A stretch of 64,000 nt of DNA from Desulfovibrio sp. Marseille-P6017. GTDB lineage: Bacteria; Bacillota_A; Clostridia; Peptostreptococcales; Peptostreptococcaceae. This document shows positions 16,888-27,131 of the stretch, one piece after another. The first letter of the stretch is position 1. Each line of letters starts with the position of its first letter. The DNA is taken from the NCBI GenBank assembly GCA_900604495.1, contig UWOR01000001.1:1-64000 (forward strand), read 5' to 3'. The position numbers and the translations under genes were made by a program. The notes beneath the pieces are model-generated. The model was not told the origin of the DNA, ran no database searches, and was given only the letters and a program-made list of their open reading frames with translations.

Positions 16888-18211
16888 TTATTACATCTCC
16901 CATTAAATCATACTCTAATGCATTATTAATCTCTACCATTACGAATTCGCCTGGCTTAAGACTTCTTTTAGACTTTACATAAACTATACTATCTATTTCT
17001 TCTGCATCACCTTCTGTTCTTCCCATATAAACATTCTTTTCGATTTGCTCTTCTATAAGAACTTCATATGTTTTACCTATTTTAGTTGCCATAACTTCTT
17101 GAGATATTCCTTGTTGTAACATCATAAGTCTATCTCTTCTTTGTTCTTTTATTTCTTGTTCTATATGGCCTGGTAATTTATCTGCTGCAGTTCCTTCTTC
17201 TCTTGAGTATGCAAAAGCTCCTAGTCTATCAAACTTGACGATTTGAGCAAATTCTAATAATTCTTCAAAATCTTCTTCTGTTTCACCTGGGAAACCAGTT
17301 ATTATTGTAGTTCTTAATGTTGCATCAGGTATATTATTTCTTATCATTTCTATTTTTGCTAATATATCTTCTTTAGTTGTGTGTCTATTCATTAATTTAA
17401 GTATTTTGTTGCTTGCATGTTGTATTGGCATATCAAAGTAATTACATATGTTATCATACTTTTTAATAACTTGAACTAATTCCTCTGTTATTGATTCTGG
17501 ATATGAGTACATTATTCTTATCCATTTTATACCTTCTACCTTAGCTAATTCTTCTAATAACTGAGGTAATTTAGCTTCTCCATCATATATATCTGTTCCA
17601 TAAGTTGTACTATCTTGTGCTATTACTACAAGTTCTTTAACACCTCTTAATGCTAAATCTCTTGCTTCAGCCAATATATCTTCCATCTTTCTACTTTTTT
17701 GCTTACCTCTTAACTTAGGTATTATACAATAAGTACAATGTTTATCGCACCCTTCACTTATTTTTAAATATGCCATGTAACTTGGTGTTGAAACATATCT
17801 TGGAAGTTCTTCATTGAATGCGAACTCTATATCATTTAAGCTTACTATTTTATTTTCTTTTTCAAGTCCTGCAACAATTTCATCTATATTTTGGTAGCTT
17901 CCTGTTCCAACTATTGCATCTATTTCTGGTATTTCTGATTTTAACTCTTCTGAATATCTTTGAGCTAAGCACCCTGTTACTACAAGAAGTTTTAAGTTTC
18001 CTGTTTCTTTTAACTGTGCTATTTCAATTATTGTTTCTATAGATTCTTGCTTTGCTGATTCTATAAACCCACAAGTATTAACTAGAGCTATATCAGCCTC
18101 TTCCATATTTCCTACTAATTTGTATCCTTTTTTATTTAAGATACCCATCATTATTTCTGCGTCTACTAAGTTTTTTGAACAACCTAATGATTCAAGTGCT
18201 ATTTTTAACAT
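16874..18211 (-). CDS. rimO: Ribosomal protein S12 methylthiotransferase
   Basis: A 445-residue radical-SAM methylthiotransferase. N-terminal UPF0004 domain with LGCSKNLVDAE (9-19) and two more cluster cysteines (TCGF, TGCLAQ), radical-SAM CxxxCxxC in GCDKHCTYCIIP (about 154-165), and a C-terminal TRAM domain. The starting motif GCSKN and overall length fit RimO, which modifies an aspartate of S12, rather than MiaB. It starts 7 bases inside the end of mnmH and overlaps pgsA. Confidence 0.95.
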   Translation of the reverse strand: MLKIALESLGCSKNLVDAEIMMGILNKKGYKLVGNMEEADIALVNTCGFIESAKQESIETIIEIAQLKETGNLKLLVVTGCLAQRYSEELKSEIPEIDAIVGTGSYQNIDEIVAGLEKENKIVSLNDIEFAFNEELPRYVSTPSYMAYLKISEGCDKHCTYCIIPKLRGKQKSRKMEDILAEARDLALRGVKELVVIAQDSTTYGTDIYDGEAKLPQLLEELAKVEGIKWIRIMYSYPESITEELVQVIKKYDNICNYFDMPIQHASNKILKLMNRHTTKEDILAKIEMIRNNIPDATLRTTIITGFPGETEEDFEELLEFAQIVKFDRLGAFAYSREEGTAADKLPGHIEQEIKEQRRDRLMMLQQGISQEVMATKIGKTYEVLIEEQIEKNVYMGRTEGDAEEIDSIVYVKSKRSLKPGEFVMVEINNALEYDLMGDVINELA

Positions 18212-19263
18212 TCTTCTGCTCCTTTTCTTGCTGTCTTATGAAAATTAATTAATTCTTTCATTGTATCATTTATGTCTTTAAAGTGAATCACTTCATTATA
18301 TTTATATTGCTGTACAGAATGCATATATAATGGATCATAGTATTCAACTAAGTACTTTTCTACAAGCTCTTCATATTTTTCTTCCTCTAACATTTGTAAA
18401 TACTCTTCAACTTTTTTATTCCCTAGTCTTTTTTTAAATCTACCTATACATTCTCTTAATATATCTATATTTCCTTCATCTCTATCATAAATATAATCTT
18501 TACAAAGTCTTTTTACTCTATCTTCTATATCACATTCTATAAGTATGTGGTATCCATCTCTTATTATTCCTTCATAAATTTCATTTGGTACTAGTACATG
18601 ACCAACTCTTTTACTTTCACTTTCTATAAACACGTAGTCTGTTTTAGAGTAATACAATGCATTAAATATTCTAGTCTCAAAAGTTTTTTGTGTTGGTGGT
18701 TTTTCATCAAATGTTATAAATCCAAATACAGAGCCTGTATTTTTTGCCATTTGTTCTAAATCAACTACATCAATATTATTTTTTTCTAGTTCTACTAACA
18801 ATTCTGTTTTTCCAACTCCAGTTAAACCATGAAGTACTATGAATTGTTTTTTCTTCATTACATTACTTAAATAATCTATTACATAGTTTCTATATGATTT
18901 ATATCCACCTTCAAGTTTATATATATCAATTCCAATAGAAGCTAATAGGTTAGCAAAACTTCCGCTTCTCATTCCGCCTCTTGCACAATATATAATTACA
19001 TGTTCGTATTGCTTTGATAATTCTTTAACCTCTCTATACATATCCTTTAGCTTTGGTGATACAAAATCAAATCCTCTATCTATAGCCTCATGTTTACCTT
19101 GAGTTTTATAAATAGTTCCTATTTCATGATGTTCATCATTACTAAATAATGGCATGTTATGAGCATTTAAGATATGGTCATCCTCATATTCTTTTTCTGT
19201 TCTTACATCTATAAAAATTGTATTTTTAAGCTTTAAAGCGTCCTCTATATTTATTGTCTTCAA
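18205..19263 (-). CDS. mnmH: tRNA 2-selenouridine synthase
   Basis: A 352-residue MnmH/SelU. An N-terminal rhodanese domain (1-130) carries the active cysteine in IYCARGGMRSG (about 92-102), and a P-loop domain follows with LHGLTGVGKTEL (about 144-155). It converts 2-thiouridine at the tRNA wobble position to 2-selenouridine through geranylation, using selenophosphate, so the organism should also encode SelD. The start is TTG behind AAGGTGA, overlapping the ftsK stop codon. Its place between ftsK and rimO in this conserved cluster is unusual. Confidence 0.93.
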   Translation of the reverse strand: MKTINIEDALKLKNTIFIDVRTEKEYEDDHILNAHNMPLFSNDEHHEIGTIYKTQGKHEAIDRGFDFVSPKLKDMYREVKELSKQYEHVIIYCARGGMRSGSFANLLASIGIDIYKLEGGYKSYRNYVIDYLSNVMKKKQFIVLHGLTGVGKTELLVELEKNNIDVVDLEQMAKNTGSVFGFITFDEKPPTQKTFETRIFNALYYSKTDYVFIESESKRVGHVLVPNEIYEGIIRDGYHILIECDIEDRVKRLCKDYIYDRDEGNIDILRECIGRFKKRLGNKKVEEYLQMLEEEKYEELVEKYLVEYYDPLYMHSVQQYKYNEVIHFKDINDTMKELINFHKTARKGAEEC

Positions 19264-19266
19264 ATT

Positions 19267-21687
19267 TTATTCACCTTCTAAATTAGCTAATTCTTCCTTC
19301 GTTATTAAAACTTTTCTAGGTTTACTTCCTTCACTTGGTCCAACTATACCTCTTTCCTCCATAGAATCAATTAATCTAGCTGCTCTATTAAATCCTATTT
19401 TAAACTTTCTTTGAAGCATAGATGCTGAACCTTGACCATTATTCACAACAAACTCTATTGCGTCTGCTAATAAGTCATCTTCATCACTCGATTTTATAGA
19501 AACTGATTTTGAAATAGTATCCATTATATCATCTTCATATTTTACTTCTTCAGTTACTTGATTTTTTATAAAATCTATAACTCTTTCTGATTCATGTTCT
19601 GATATAAATGCTCCTTGTAGCCTTACAGGTTTAGCAGCACCTAATGGATAGAATAGCATATCACCCTTACCTAACAACTTTTCTGCTCCACCTAAATCAA
19701 GTATTGTTCTAGAATCTGTTTGTGATGAAACTGCAAATGCTATTCTAGATGGTATATTTGCTTTTATAACACCCGTTATTACATCTACTGATGGTCTTTG
19801 CGTTGCTATAATTAAATGCATTCCTGCAGCCCTTGCCATTTGTGCCAATCTACAAATATAATCTTCTACATCATTTGCACAAGCCATCATTAAGTCCGCA
19901 AGCTCATCTATGATTATTACAATCTTAGGTAATTTTTCTTCACATTTTTCATTGTAACTTGTTATATCTTTTACTTGATTTTCAGCAAATAATTTATATC
20001 TTCTATTCATTTCTGTGACTGCCCAGTTTAAAGCATTAGCAGCTTTTTTAGGATCAGTTACAACAGGTATTAGTAAATGAGGTATTCCATTGTAGCTTGC
20101 TAGTTCAACCACTTTAGGGTCTATAAGTAAAAACTTAACTTCATCTGGATTAGATTTATATAATATACTATTTATTAACGTATTTACGCAAACACTTTTA
20201 CCTGAACCTGTTGAACCTGCTATAAGTAAGTGAGGCATCTTTCCAATATCTGCTATAATTGGTTTTCCTCCTATATCCTTACCTAAAGCCATTGCAAGTG
20301 GTGATTCAAAGTTTTTAAATTCATCACTTTCTAATACTTCTCTTAATCCTACCATTTGGCTTTCTTCATTTGGTACTTCTATACCGATTGCACTCTTACC
20401 AGGTATTGGTGCTTCTATTCTTATACTTTTTGCAGCTAAACTAAGTGCTAAATCATCAGTTAAGTTTACTATTTTGCTTACCTTTACACCTGGGCTTGGC
20501 TGAATTTCATATCTTGTTATTGTAGGTCCTACTGTAACTTGATTTACTTTAGCTTCAACTCCAAAATCAGATAGTGTTTTTTCTAATAATGACGCATTTT
20601 TTAGTACTTTTTTCTTTCCGTGTTCATCACTTTTTTTATCAAACTTATTTAATAGGTCAAATCCAGGCTTTTTATAATTTTCATATTTTGATACTGAATC
20701 CATGTCTAAGTTTATTGGCTGAGTACGTTCAATATTTTGTGTTTTATCAAAATTATAAGTTTCTTTAGATAAATTTTCAGTTTTAGAACCTTGAAGATTT
20801 TTTAATACATCAAGTTCTGAACCAGTTTGAGTTACTTCTAATATTTCTAAATAATCATCTTCAGCTTTATTAAATCCTACTATTTTTATAGTCTTGTCAT
20901 CTACATCATCTTCTAAACTTAATGCTGGCTCTTTTTGCTCATTGTTAGCTTTATGTTGTTTGTTTTTATCAATAATACCTTTAAAAATACTTGGTTTCTT
21001 TTCTTCTATCATAGTTTGTTCCATAGTACTATCATCTACTTCATCAGTTATCATGTCTAAAGCAGATTGTTTTAAATTTGAAACTTTTTCTTTTAAATTC
21101 TTGCCTTTTAGCTTTGTTTTTTTACTTCCTTTGCTTCCAAAATTTACATTCGATATAAAATCTTGTATTGATATATTAAATGTAAACATTACACATAATA
21201 ATAATGCAAATATACTAATTAGCCATCCTCCAGTTATACCAAAGATTGCTTTTATATAATATGCTATAGTAGAAGTTATAAGTCCAGTTCCATTTCCATT
21301 TACTCCCATTTGCATTACATCACTAATCATTGTGGATTTAAATGGTGAATCTACAGGTATAGTTCTAGCATTTAATAATCCATAAAATACAAATACAAAT
21401 GTTACTATAATATAGTACATTTTACTATTCTTTAATCTATAAACATATTCATTTCCTTCAAAGAATCCAAGAATACCTGCAATAATAACTATAAAAGGTA
21501 TTGTAAATGATAATCCTCCAAATAGGCCTTTAAATATATTCTGCATAAAGTTTCCTATTAATCCCATAGAAGCAGAATTTAAGCTATATAATAAGAATAT
21601 ACCTACAAATATTGTAACTAGATTATGATACTCTGCTCTAAATCCTAGGTCTTTATCTTTTTTCTTTTTGCTTTTTTTCTTTGCCAC
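19267..21687 (-). CDS. ftsK: DNA translocase FtsK/SpoIIIE
   Basis: An 806-residue DNA pump acting at the division or sporulation septum. It has a basic N-terminus, about four membrane helices up to residue 175, a charged linker, then the motor domain with Walker A GSTGSGKSV (about 489-497) and Walker B IVIIIDELADLMM. The C-terminal gamma winged helix (about 740-800) recognises orienting DNA sequences. The GTG start follows AGGTGA by 5 bases. In B. subtilis the gene at this place next to tepA is spoIIIE, so a sporulation role is likely. Confidence 0.95.
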   Translation of the reverse strand: MAKKKSKKKKDKDLGFRAEYHNLVTIFVGIFLLYSLNSASMGLIGNFMQNIFKGLFGGLSFTIPFIVIIAGILGFFEGNEYVYRLKNSKMYYIIVTFVFVFYGLLNARTIPVDSPFKSTMISDVMQMGVNGNGTGLITSTIAYYIKAIFGITGGWLISIFALLLCVMFTFNISIQDFISNVNFGSKGSKKTKLKGKNLKEKVSNLKQSALDMITDEVDDSTMEQTMIEEKKPSIFKGIIDKNKQHKANNEQKEPALSLEDDVDDKTIKIVGFNKAEDDYLEILEVTQTGSELDVLKNLQGSKTENLSKETYNFDKTQNIERTQPINLDMDSVSKYENYKKPGFDLLNKFDKKSDEHGKKKVLKNASLLEKTLSDFGVEAKVNQVTVGPTITRYEIQPSPGVKVSKIVNLTDDLALSLAAKSIRIEAPIPGKSAIGIEVPNEESQMVGLREVLESDEFKNFESPLAMALGKDIGGKPIIADIGKMPHLLIAGSTGSGKSVCVNTLINSILYKSNPDEVKFLLIDPKVVELASYNGIPHLLIPVVTDPKKAANALNWAVTEMNRRYKLFAENQVKDITSYNEKCEEKLPKIVIIIDELADLMMACANDVEDYICRLAQMARAAGMHLIIATQRPSVDVITGVIKANIPSRIAFAVSSQTDSRTILDLGGAEKLLGKGDMLFYPLGAAKPVRLQGAFISEHESERVIDFIKNQVTEEVKYEDDIMDTISKSVSIKSSDEDDLLADAIEFVVNNGQGSASMLQRKFKIGFNRAARLIDSMEERGIVGPSEGSKPRKVLITKEELANLEGE

Positions 21688-21754
21688 TCATCTCACCTCT
21701 TACTTTTTATAAATCATCTCTACCCTGATAAATTATAGGTTCTTTAATCGATAA

Positions 21755-21784
21755 AAAGTGTTAATGCCTAAACACTAACACTTT
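21755..21784 (-). terminator. Terminator after tepA
   Basis: AAAGTGTTA (21755-21763) pairs with TAACACTTT (21776-21784). On the minus strand a T-run follows. Confidence 0.75.
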
Positions 21785-21838
21785 CTACTTATACTTATAT
21801 TACTTAATTATATCATATATTGTATTATTTAAACAAAC

Positions 21839-22666
21839 TTATTTATTTTCTTTGCTCTTATCATCTTCTGCTATTAGTTCTTTTAGTTTAGCTAGTGCTT
21901 CTTTAAGTCCTCCAACTTCATCAATTATACCACAGTCAACAGCTTCCTTTCCTATAAGAACACTACCAACATCACTAACTAATTCATCTTTAGCATGCAT
22001 TAATTTAACTAATTCATCTCGTTCTATTTTTGATGTTCTAGTTATAAACTCAACAATTCTCTCTTGCATCTTTTTAAAATATTCAAATGTTTCATTTACA
22101 CCAATTACTAATCCATTTGTTCTAATTGGGTGAACTATCATAGTAGCAGTTGGAGCTATAAATGAATAATCTCCTGCAGTTGCAAGAGGAACGCCTATAC
22201 TGTGACTTCCACCTAATACAAGTGTTACTATTTTTTTAGATACACTATTTAGAAGCTCTGCCATAGCAAGACCTGCTTCTACATCTCCTCCAACTGTATT
22301 CAAAATTACAAGTACACCTTTTATATCTGGATTTTCTTCTACCGAATATAACATTGGAATTATATGTTCATACTTAGTAGCTTTTTTTTGTGGATTTCCT
22401 ATAAAATGTCCTTCTATTTCTCCTATTATTGTAATACACTGTATATCTTTCTTAGGTTGATTTGGAATTTGTGGAATTCCCATTTGCTTTATATCTTCCA
22501 TTTCATTATCATTTGCATTATTATTGTTATTGTTATTATTTTGATCTTGCATTAATAAATTAGAATTTATTTTTTCTATATCCACAGTATCTTTTTCTAA
22601 ATTATAATTATCCATATTTTTGTTTATGTAATTATTATATTCAATATTATCTTCATTAAATTTCAT
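21839..22666 (-). CDS. tepA: ClpP-like serine protease of the TepA family
   Basis: A 275-residue ClpP-fold protein. The catalytic serine lies in GGSHSIGVPLATAGD and the histidine in MIVHPIRT, with a GGDVEAGLAMAE strand-helix typical of ClpP. The N-terminal 60 residues are polar and contain a run of eight asparagines, absent from housekeeping ClpP. Placement just upstream of ftsK/spoIIIE matches TepA (YmfB) of B. subtilis, a germination- or sporulation-linked protein. The start is the ATG after GAGGAG, not the ATG 42 bases upstream. Confidence 0.9.
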   Translation of the reverse strand: MKFNEDNIEYNNYINKNMDNYNLEKDTVDIEKINSNLLMQDQNNNNNNNNANDNEMEDIKQMGIPQIPNQPKKDIQCITIIGEIEGHFIGNPQKKATKYEHIIPMLYSVEENPDIKGVLVILNTVGGDVEAGLAMAELLNSVSKKIVTLVLGGSHSIGVPLATAGDYSFIAPTATMIVHPIRTNGLVIGVNETFEYFKKMQERIVEFITRTSKIERDELVKLMHAKDELVSDVGSVLIGKEAVDCGIIDEVGGLKEALAKLKELIAEDDKSKENK

Positions 22667-22753
22667 TTTAATTCTCCTCTCAAGCATTATTATTTTTATT
22701 TTTTCCAAATCCTTGTAAAAAATTCATACTTTAATGCTTGATTTATATAATAA

Positions 22754-24097
22754 TTACATTACAAGCTTAGATCTCCAACTACCTCTTCTCCATCTATTAT
22801 AAAATATTATTCCTCTTAAAATTTCATCCATAGCCATAGCTAGCCATACACCATATAATCCCATATTAAATTGTATAGCAAATATGTATGAAAATAATGC
22901 CGATATTAGCCACATAGATATTATTCCCACCATTACAGGAAATTTTATATCTCCTGCAGCTTGCATTCCTCTTATCGTTACCATATTAATAGATCTTCCT
23001 AGTTCTAAGAAAATATCTATAAATAATATGTGTTTGCCTAGTCTAAGTATTGTTATATCTTTAGTAAATATTCCTAAAATATAGTCACTAAAAATAAATA
23101 TTGAACCAGATACAATTAAAGTAACTAGCATTGCCTTTTTTAGAGTATCTAATACACATTTGTAAGCTTCATCCTCTTCTTTAGCTCCAATTAAATGTCC
23201 CACTATAATCTGATTTGCTTGAGATACTGCATTTGCATATAAATATGAAATCATTACTATAATACCTATATAAGTTCTACCAGTAACAATAGTTGTTCCA
23301 AGGGTATTTACTATGGCTAAAATTACTGTCTGTGATATATTATATGATATATTTTCTCCTCCTGATGGAATACCTATATTTATTAATTTCTTAAAAGTAT
23401 CTTTCGGGAATGGTCTAATATATTTTAATGAAATTTCACCATTTACTTCCCTTTTAAAAATATATGCTATTATAACAACTCCTATAAACCTACTCATTAC
23501 ACTTGAAATTGCAACACCATCTACTACCATCTTAGGTAGTCCGAAATACCCATTTAGTAAGATAGTGTTACCAATTATATTTAGTATATTTACTAATATA
23601 GAAATATACATAGTTTGTTTCATCAAACCATTACTTCTAAATATAGCTGAATAAGTTAAAAATAGCGATTGTAAAAATAATCCCCCTCCAACTATATTCA
23701 TATATATATTTGCATCATTAATCAAATCATTTGGGAGTTTAATTAAATTAAGTATATAACTTCCTAATATAAATAATAAAATTCCTGATGCTATACCAAA
23801 TATAAAGTTAGTAAAAATAGATACTGTATAGATTTCAGATACTTTACTATGATTCTTCGCTCCCAAGTACTGAGATACAAGTATTGTTGTAGCCATTGTT
23901 ACCACACTAAAAGTTATTACTAATACATTCATTATTTGATTTACATTTCCAACTGCTGCTACTGCTTTATCAGATACCCTACTTAACATTACCTGATCAA
24001 TATTATTTACTAATAGCTGTAATGACAGCTCTATAAATATTGGCCATGTTAATGATAATAAAGATAACTTTTTATTTAATATTTTTGATAATTCCAT
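22754..24097 (-). CDS. MATE family efflux transporter
   Basis: A 447-residue protein with twelve hydrophobic helices in two matching halves, as in the multidrug and toxin extrusion family (Na+ or H+ antiport of organic cations). Family features include LTWPIFIELSLQLLVNNIDQ at the N-terminus, DQVMLSRVSDKAVAAVGN (34-51), and a mid-protein PSGGENISY. Only a weak AGAAG ribosome site precedes the ATG. It sits between aspartokinase and tepA, where B. subtilis has dapA and rnjB. The transported substrate cannot be read from sequence. Confidence 0.9.
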   Translation of the reverse strand: MELSKILNKKLSLLSLTWPIFIELSLQLLVNNIDQVMLSRVSDKAVAAVGNVNQIMNVLVITFSVVTMATTILVSQYLGAKNHSKVSEIYTVSIFTNFIFGIASGILLFILGSYILNLIKLPNDLINDANIYMNIVGGGLFLQSLFLTYSAIFRSNGLMKQTMYISILVNILNIIGNTILLNGYFGLPKMVVDGVAISSVMSRFIGVVIIAYIFKREVNGEISLKYIRPFPKDTFKKLINIGIPSGGENISYNISQTVILAIVNTLGTTIVTGRTYIGIIVMISYLYANAVSQANQIIVGHLIGAKEEDEAYKCVLDTLKKAMLVTLIVSGSIFIFSDYILGIFTKDITILRLGKHILFIDIFLELGRSINMVTIRGMQAAGDIKFPVMVGIISMWLISALFSYIFAIQFNMGLYGVWLAMAMDEILRGIIFYNRWRRGSWRSKLVM

Positions 24098-24187
24098 ATA
24101 CGTCTTCTATATAATTATTTTATCAATATAAAATATTATTGAATAATTTTACCACTGTCAATAATATTTTATTCTTTATATGCTAAC

Positions 24188-24242
24188 AGTCTCAAATTAA
24201 AAAGAATATACTAAACTAGTATATTCTCTTTAATTTGAGACT
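24188..24242 (-). terminator. Terminator after aspartokinase
   Basis: A 26-bp stem with one mismatch: outer arms AGTCTCAAATTAAA, inner arms AGAATATACTA / TAGTATATTCT around a 3-base loop. On the minus strand the inner hairpin is followed by five T. Confidence 0.75.
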
Positions 24243-24244
24243 AT

Positions 24245-25465
24245 CTAATCTTCATTTTTATAAAAAAGATTATGTATAATATGAATAGTTTCTACCATGT
24301 CTTTTTCTTTAACCAAGCAAGATACAGAAGTATAAGAGTCAGATGACTGAAGTAATTCTATATTAATCTTTGTTAAACCTCTCATAATCTTTGCTATAAC
24401 TCCAGGTGTTTCAGTTATTTTACTACCTAATAAAGTAACCTTTGCACAATCCTTGTTTATCTCATATTGTACTGAGTTCTTTTTAAGTATTTCCTCAACA
24501 ACATCTACATCTGATTTGTTAATAGCAAATCCCTTATCTTCTATAAAAAAATTAATCATATCCATATTTATTTTCTTATCTTCCATTTCATTTAGTATTC
24601 TAGAAAATACATCTTCACAAGATTTTACTTTTACTTGAGCTATATTATTTTTATGAGCTACTGTAGATATAAATCCCTCTTCTTCCTCATAACTTTGATT
24701 TCCATGTTGTAGGTTTTTAATTGAACCAATCTTAGTTCCTTCATACTCTGGATTTAATGTGTTTTTTATTTCTAGTATTATATCAGCCTTTTTAGCAAGC
24801 TCTACAGCTCTTGGATGTATTACCTTTGAACCTTGCTCTGCCATTTGAAAAACCTCTTCATATTCTATAAATTTTATCACTCTTGCATCAGGCTCTACTC
24901 TAGGATCTGCTGTCATTATTCCATCTACATCAGTATATATTTGAACTTTCTTACTTCCTAATGCTTTACCTATTGCTACTGCAGATGTATCACTCCCTCC
25001 TCTACCTAGAGTAGTTACATCTCCATCCTCTGTACTACCTTGAAATCCAGCTATTACAACTACCTTTCCCATAGATAATTCTGTTTCAATTCTTTGTGAG
25101 TTTATTTTTTTTATCTTAGCATTAGAGTAAGAATTCGTTGTTATTATTCCAGCTTGAGTTCCTGTTAAAAATATAGATGGTATATTTTCACCTTCTAACA
25201 TACTTGACAAAATAGTTCCAGATATTATTTCTCCACAGGACATTATAAGATCTAGTTCTCTTTTTGATGCTTTTTCATTAACATTTTTACATAAATCTAT
25301 TAATGTATCTGTTGCATAAGGTGCACCTTTTCTTCCCATAGCTGATACAACTACTGCCAAATCATTCCCCTTTTCTCTATAGCTTTTTATTATATTAACA
25401 ACCTCTTTCATTTTTTCATATGATTCTACTGATGTTCCACCAAATTTTTGTACTAATACTCCCAT
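24245..25465 (-). CDS. dapG: Aspartate kinase, DapG-like
   Basis: A 406-residue monofunctional aspartokinase, first step of the lysine/diaminopimelate/threonine/methionine pathway. Kinase motif KFGGTSV (7-13), VVSAMGRKG (39-47), and TTLGRGGSDTSAVAIG (about 151-166), then two C-terminal ACT domains for feedback control. VSAMGRKGxPYATD and the operon position after ymxH match B. subtilis DapG, which is inhibited by diaminopimelate. That sensitivity is inference. AGGGGGG precedes the ATG. No lysine riboswitch is seen upstream. Confidence 0.93.
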   Translation of the reverse strand: MGVLVQKFGGTSVESYEKMKEVVNIIKSYREKGNDLAVVVSAMGRKGAPYATDTLIDLCKNVNEKASKRELDLIMSCGEIISGTILSSMLEGENIPSIFLTGTQAGIITTNSYSNAKIKKINSQRIETELSMGKVVVIAGFQGSTEDGDVTTLGRGGSDTSAVAIGKALGSKKVQIYTDVDGIMTADPRVEPDARVIKFIEYEEVFQMAEQGSKVIHPRAVELAKKADIILEIKNTLNPEYEGTKIGSIKNLQHGNQSYEEEEGFISTVAHKNNIAQVKVKSCEDVFSRILNEMEDKKINMDMINFFIEDKGFAINKSDVDVVEEILKKNSVQYEINKDCAKVTLLGSKITETPGVIAKIMRGLTKINIELLQSSDSYTSVSCLVKEKDMVETIHIIHNLFYKNED

Positions 25466-25488
25466 ATATTCCCCCCTAATAACTACAT

Positions 25489-25734
25489 TTAATATACTCC
25501 ATCATATTCTATAATTATCATATCGTTACCAATTTTTTTTACGCTTCTCCAAGGTACTTCTAGAACTGAGCCTTCTTTCTTTCGTCCAAAAAAGCCTTTT
25601 TCTTTTGGTATTAATAATGCCAATATTTTTCCTGTTGTTTCATCTATTATAAGGTCACATTCACCAACTACACCTAGTCTTTCCCCTGTAACTAGGTTAA
25701 CAATTTCTTTCCCTGCAATTTCAGATAAATTCAT
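25489..25734 (-). CDS. ymxH: YlmC/YmxH family PRC-barrel protein
   Basis: An 81-residue PRC-barrel protein starting MNLSEIAGKEIVNLVTGERLG, with DLIIDETTGKILALLIP and VPWRSVKKIGNDMIII, the YlmC/YmxH signature. These small proteins are conserved in spore formers, are expressed during sporulation in Bacillus, and have no defined biochemical activity. It lies between the M16 peptidase and dapG, the same order as in B. subtilis. A GGGGGG ribosome site precedes it. Confidence 0.9.
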   Translation of the reverse strand: MNLSEIAGKEIVNLVTGERLGVVGECDLIIDETTGKILALLIPKEKGFFGRKKEGSVLEVPWRSVKKIGNDMIIIEYDGVY

Positions 25735-25758
25735 ACTTATCCCCCCTAAACTTATTAA

Positions 25759-27000
25759 TTACAACTTTATATCCTCTACATCTCTGCCGACTATACAAAT
25801 TCCAAGATTACTCAAATCAAATACTTTGTTTATAACCTTTTTTATACTGTCAAAGTTTACATTATTTATACATTCTAAAATTTCATCTGTAGTTTTTACT
25901 TTATTTACAAGTAGCATTGATTTTCCCATAGACATCATCCTACTTCCTGTACTTTCCAAACCTAATAAGTAACTACCTTTTAATTGCTCTTTACTTTCAT
26001 GTATTTCTTTTTCTGTTAAATAATTTTCTCTTAAGTCTTTTATTTCATTTTTTATAATTTCACATACTTCTTCTAAATTTTCATTACTCATACTAGCAAA
26101 AATCCCTAGTTCTCCACATTTTCTATATAAGCTTTGTGCTGAGTATATAGAATATACTAGCCCTTTTTCTTCTCTTATTTTTTGGAATAATCTAGAGCTA
26201 ATACTACCTCCAAATATATTATTTATAACAGCTAATGCATATACTTCATCATCATCCTCTAATCCAATAGCCTTTAAATTCATTGTTAAGTTCACTTGTT
26301 CTGTATCCTTATTTTTAGCTATATGACAAGAATTAAATGTAGCTTCTTTTAGCTCTATAGTTACATCTTTGCTTTTCCAACTTTTAAATTTTTCTTCTAT
26401 TTTTTCTAACATAGTATCAAAATCAAAGTTTCCTGATACTGATATTACTGAATTATTAGGTACATAATATTTATTAAAATATTCTAATAACTCTTTTCTA
26501 TTTATATAATCTAAGGATTTTCTATTACCTAATATATTCATTCCCAGTCCATCATCTTTATAAATGTGCTCTAATAACATATCATAAGCTAAGTCCTCTG
26601 GTGAATCTTCATACATTTTAAGTTCTTCTAAAATTACTGATCTTTCCTTATCTATATCTTTTTCATCAAACTTAGAGTTTAGTATCATATCGCTTAATAT
26701 ATCTAACCCTATATTTATATGTTCATCTAGTAATTTTACATAGTAGCATGTACATTCTTTGCTTGTAAAAGCATTTATTTGACCACCTAAATTATCAATT
26801 TCACTTGCAATATCTTTTGAACTTCTTTTATTTGTCCCTTTAAATAACATATGTTCTATAAAATGAGATACTCCACTCACTTTATTATCTTCAATTCTTG
26901 ATCCTGCATTTATCCATACTCCTAAAGATATTGATTTCACATAAGGTATTTCTTCACCTATTATTGTAAGTCCATTCTCTAATGTTTTTACTTTGTACAT
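25759..27000 (-). CDS. ymxG: M16-family zinc peptidase (YmxG/MlpA-like)
   Basis: A 413-residue insulinase-type peptidase. The inverted zinc motif HxxEH appears as HFIEH with MLFKGT behind it (about 48-58), and the third ligand glutamate lies in the ERSVILEELKMYED region. The C-terminal half is the inactive-domain repeat typical of one-chain processing-peptidase relatives. The B. subtilis orthologue next to pnp is MlpA/YmxG. The start is the ATG encoding MYKVKTLENG, 5 bases after GGAGG; the frame extends seven codons further upstream without support. Confidence 0.92.
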   Translation of the reverse strand: MYKVKTLENGLTIIGEEIPYVKSISLGVWINAGSRIEDNKVSGVSHFIEHMLFKGTNKRSSKDIASEIDNLGGQINAFTSKECTCYYVKLLDEHINIGLDILSDMILNSKFDEKDIDKERSVILEELKMYEDSPEDLAYDMLLEHIYKDDGLGMNILGNRKSLDYINRKELLEYFNKYYVPNNSVISVSGNFDFDTMLEKIEEKFKSWKSKDVTIELKEATFNSCHIAKNKDTEQVNLTMNLKAIGLEDDDEVYALAVINNIFGGSISSRLFQKIREEKGLVYSIYSAQSLYRKCGELGIFASMSNENLEEVCEIIKNEIKDLRENYLTEKEIHESKEQLKGSYLLGLESTGSRMMSMGKSMLLVNKVKTTDEILECINNVNFDSIKKVINKVFDLSNLGICIVGRDVEDIKL

Positions 27001-27131
27001 ATCATCCTCCATTTGTAACAATATTTTATATAGACTATTATTTATTGGTTAAACTTTAGTTCTAAATCTAAATAAGTATATGTATTTCATTATAGTTTAG
27101 TAGGTTTATTTATTCAATAAAAATTAAGTTA

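Noticed and set aside
24188..24242. Long inverted repeat as a possible mobile-element end
   Set aside because: It lies directly after the aspartokinase stop codon, has an inner hairpin with a T-run, and there is no target duplication or transposase; it is better read as a terminator.
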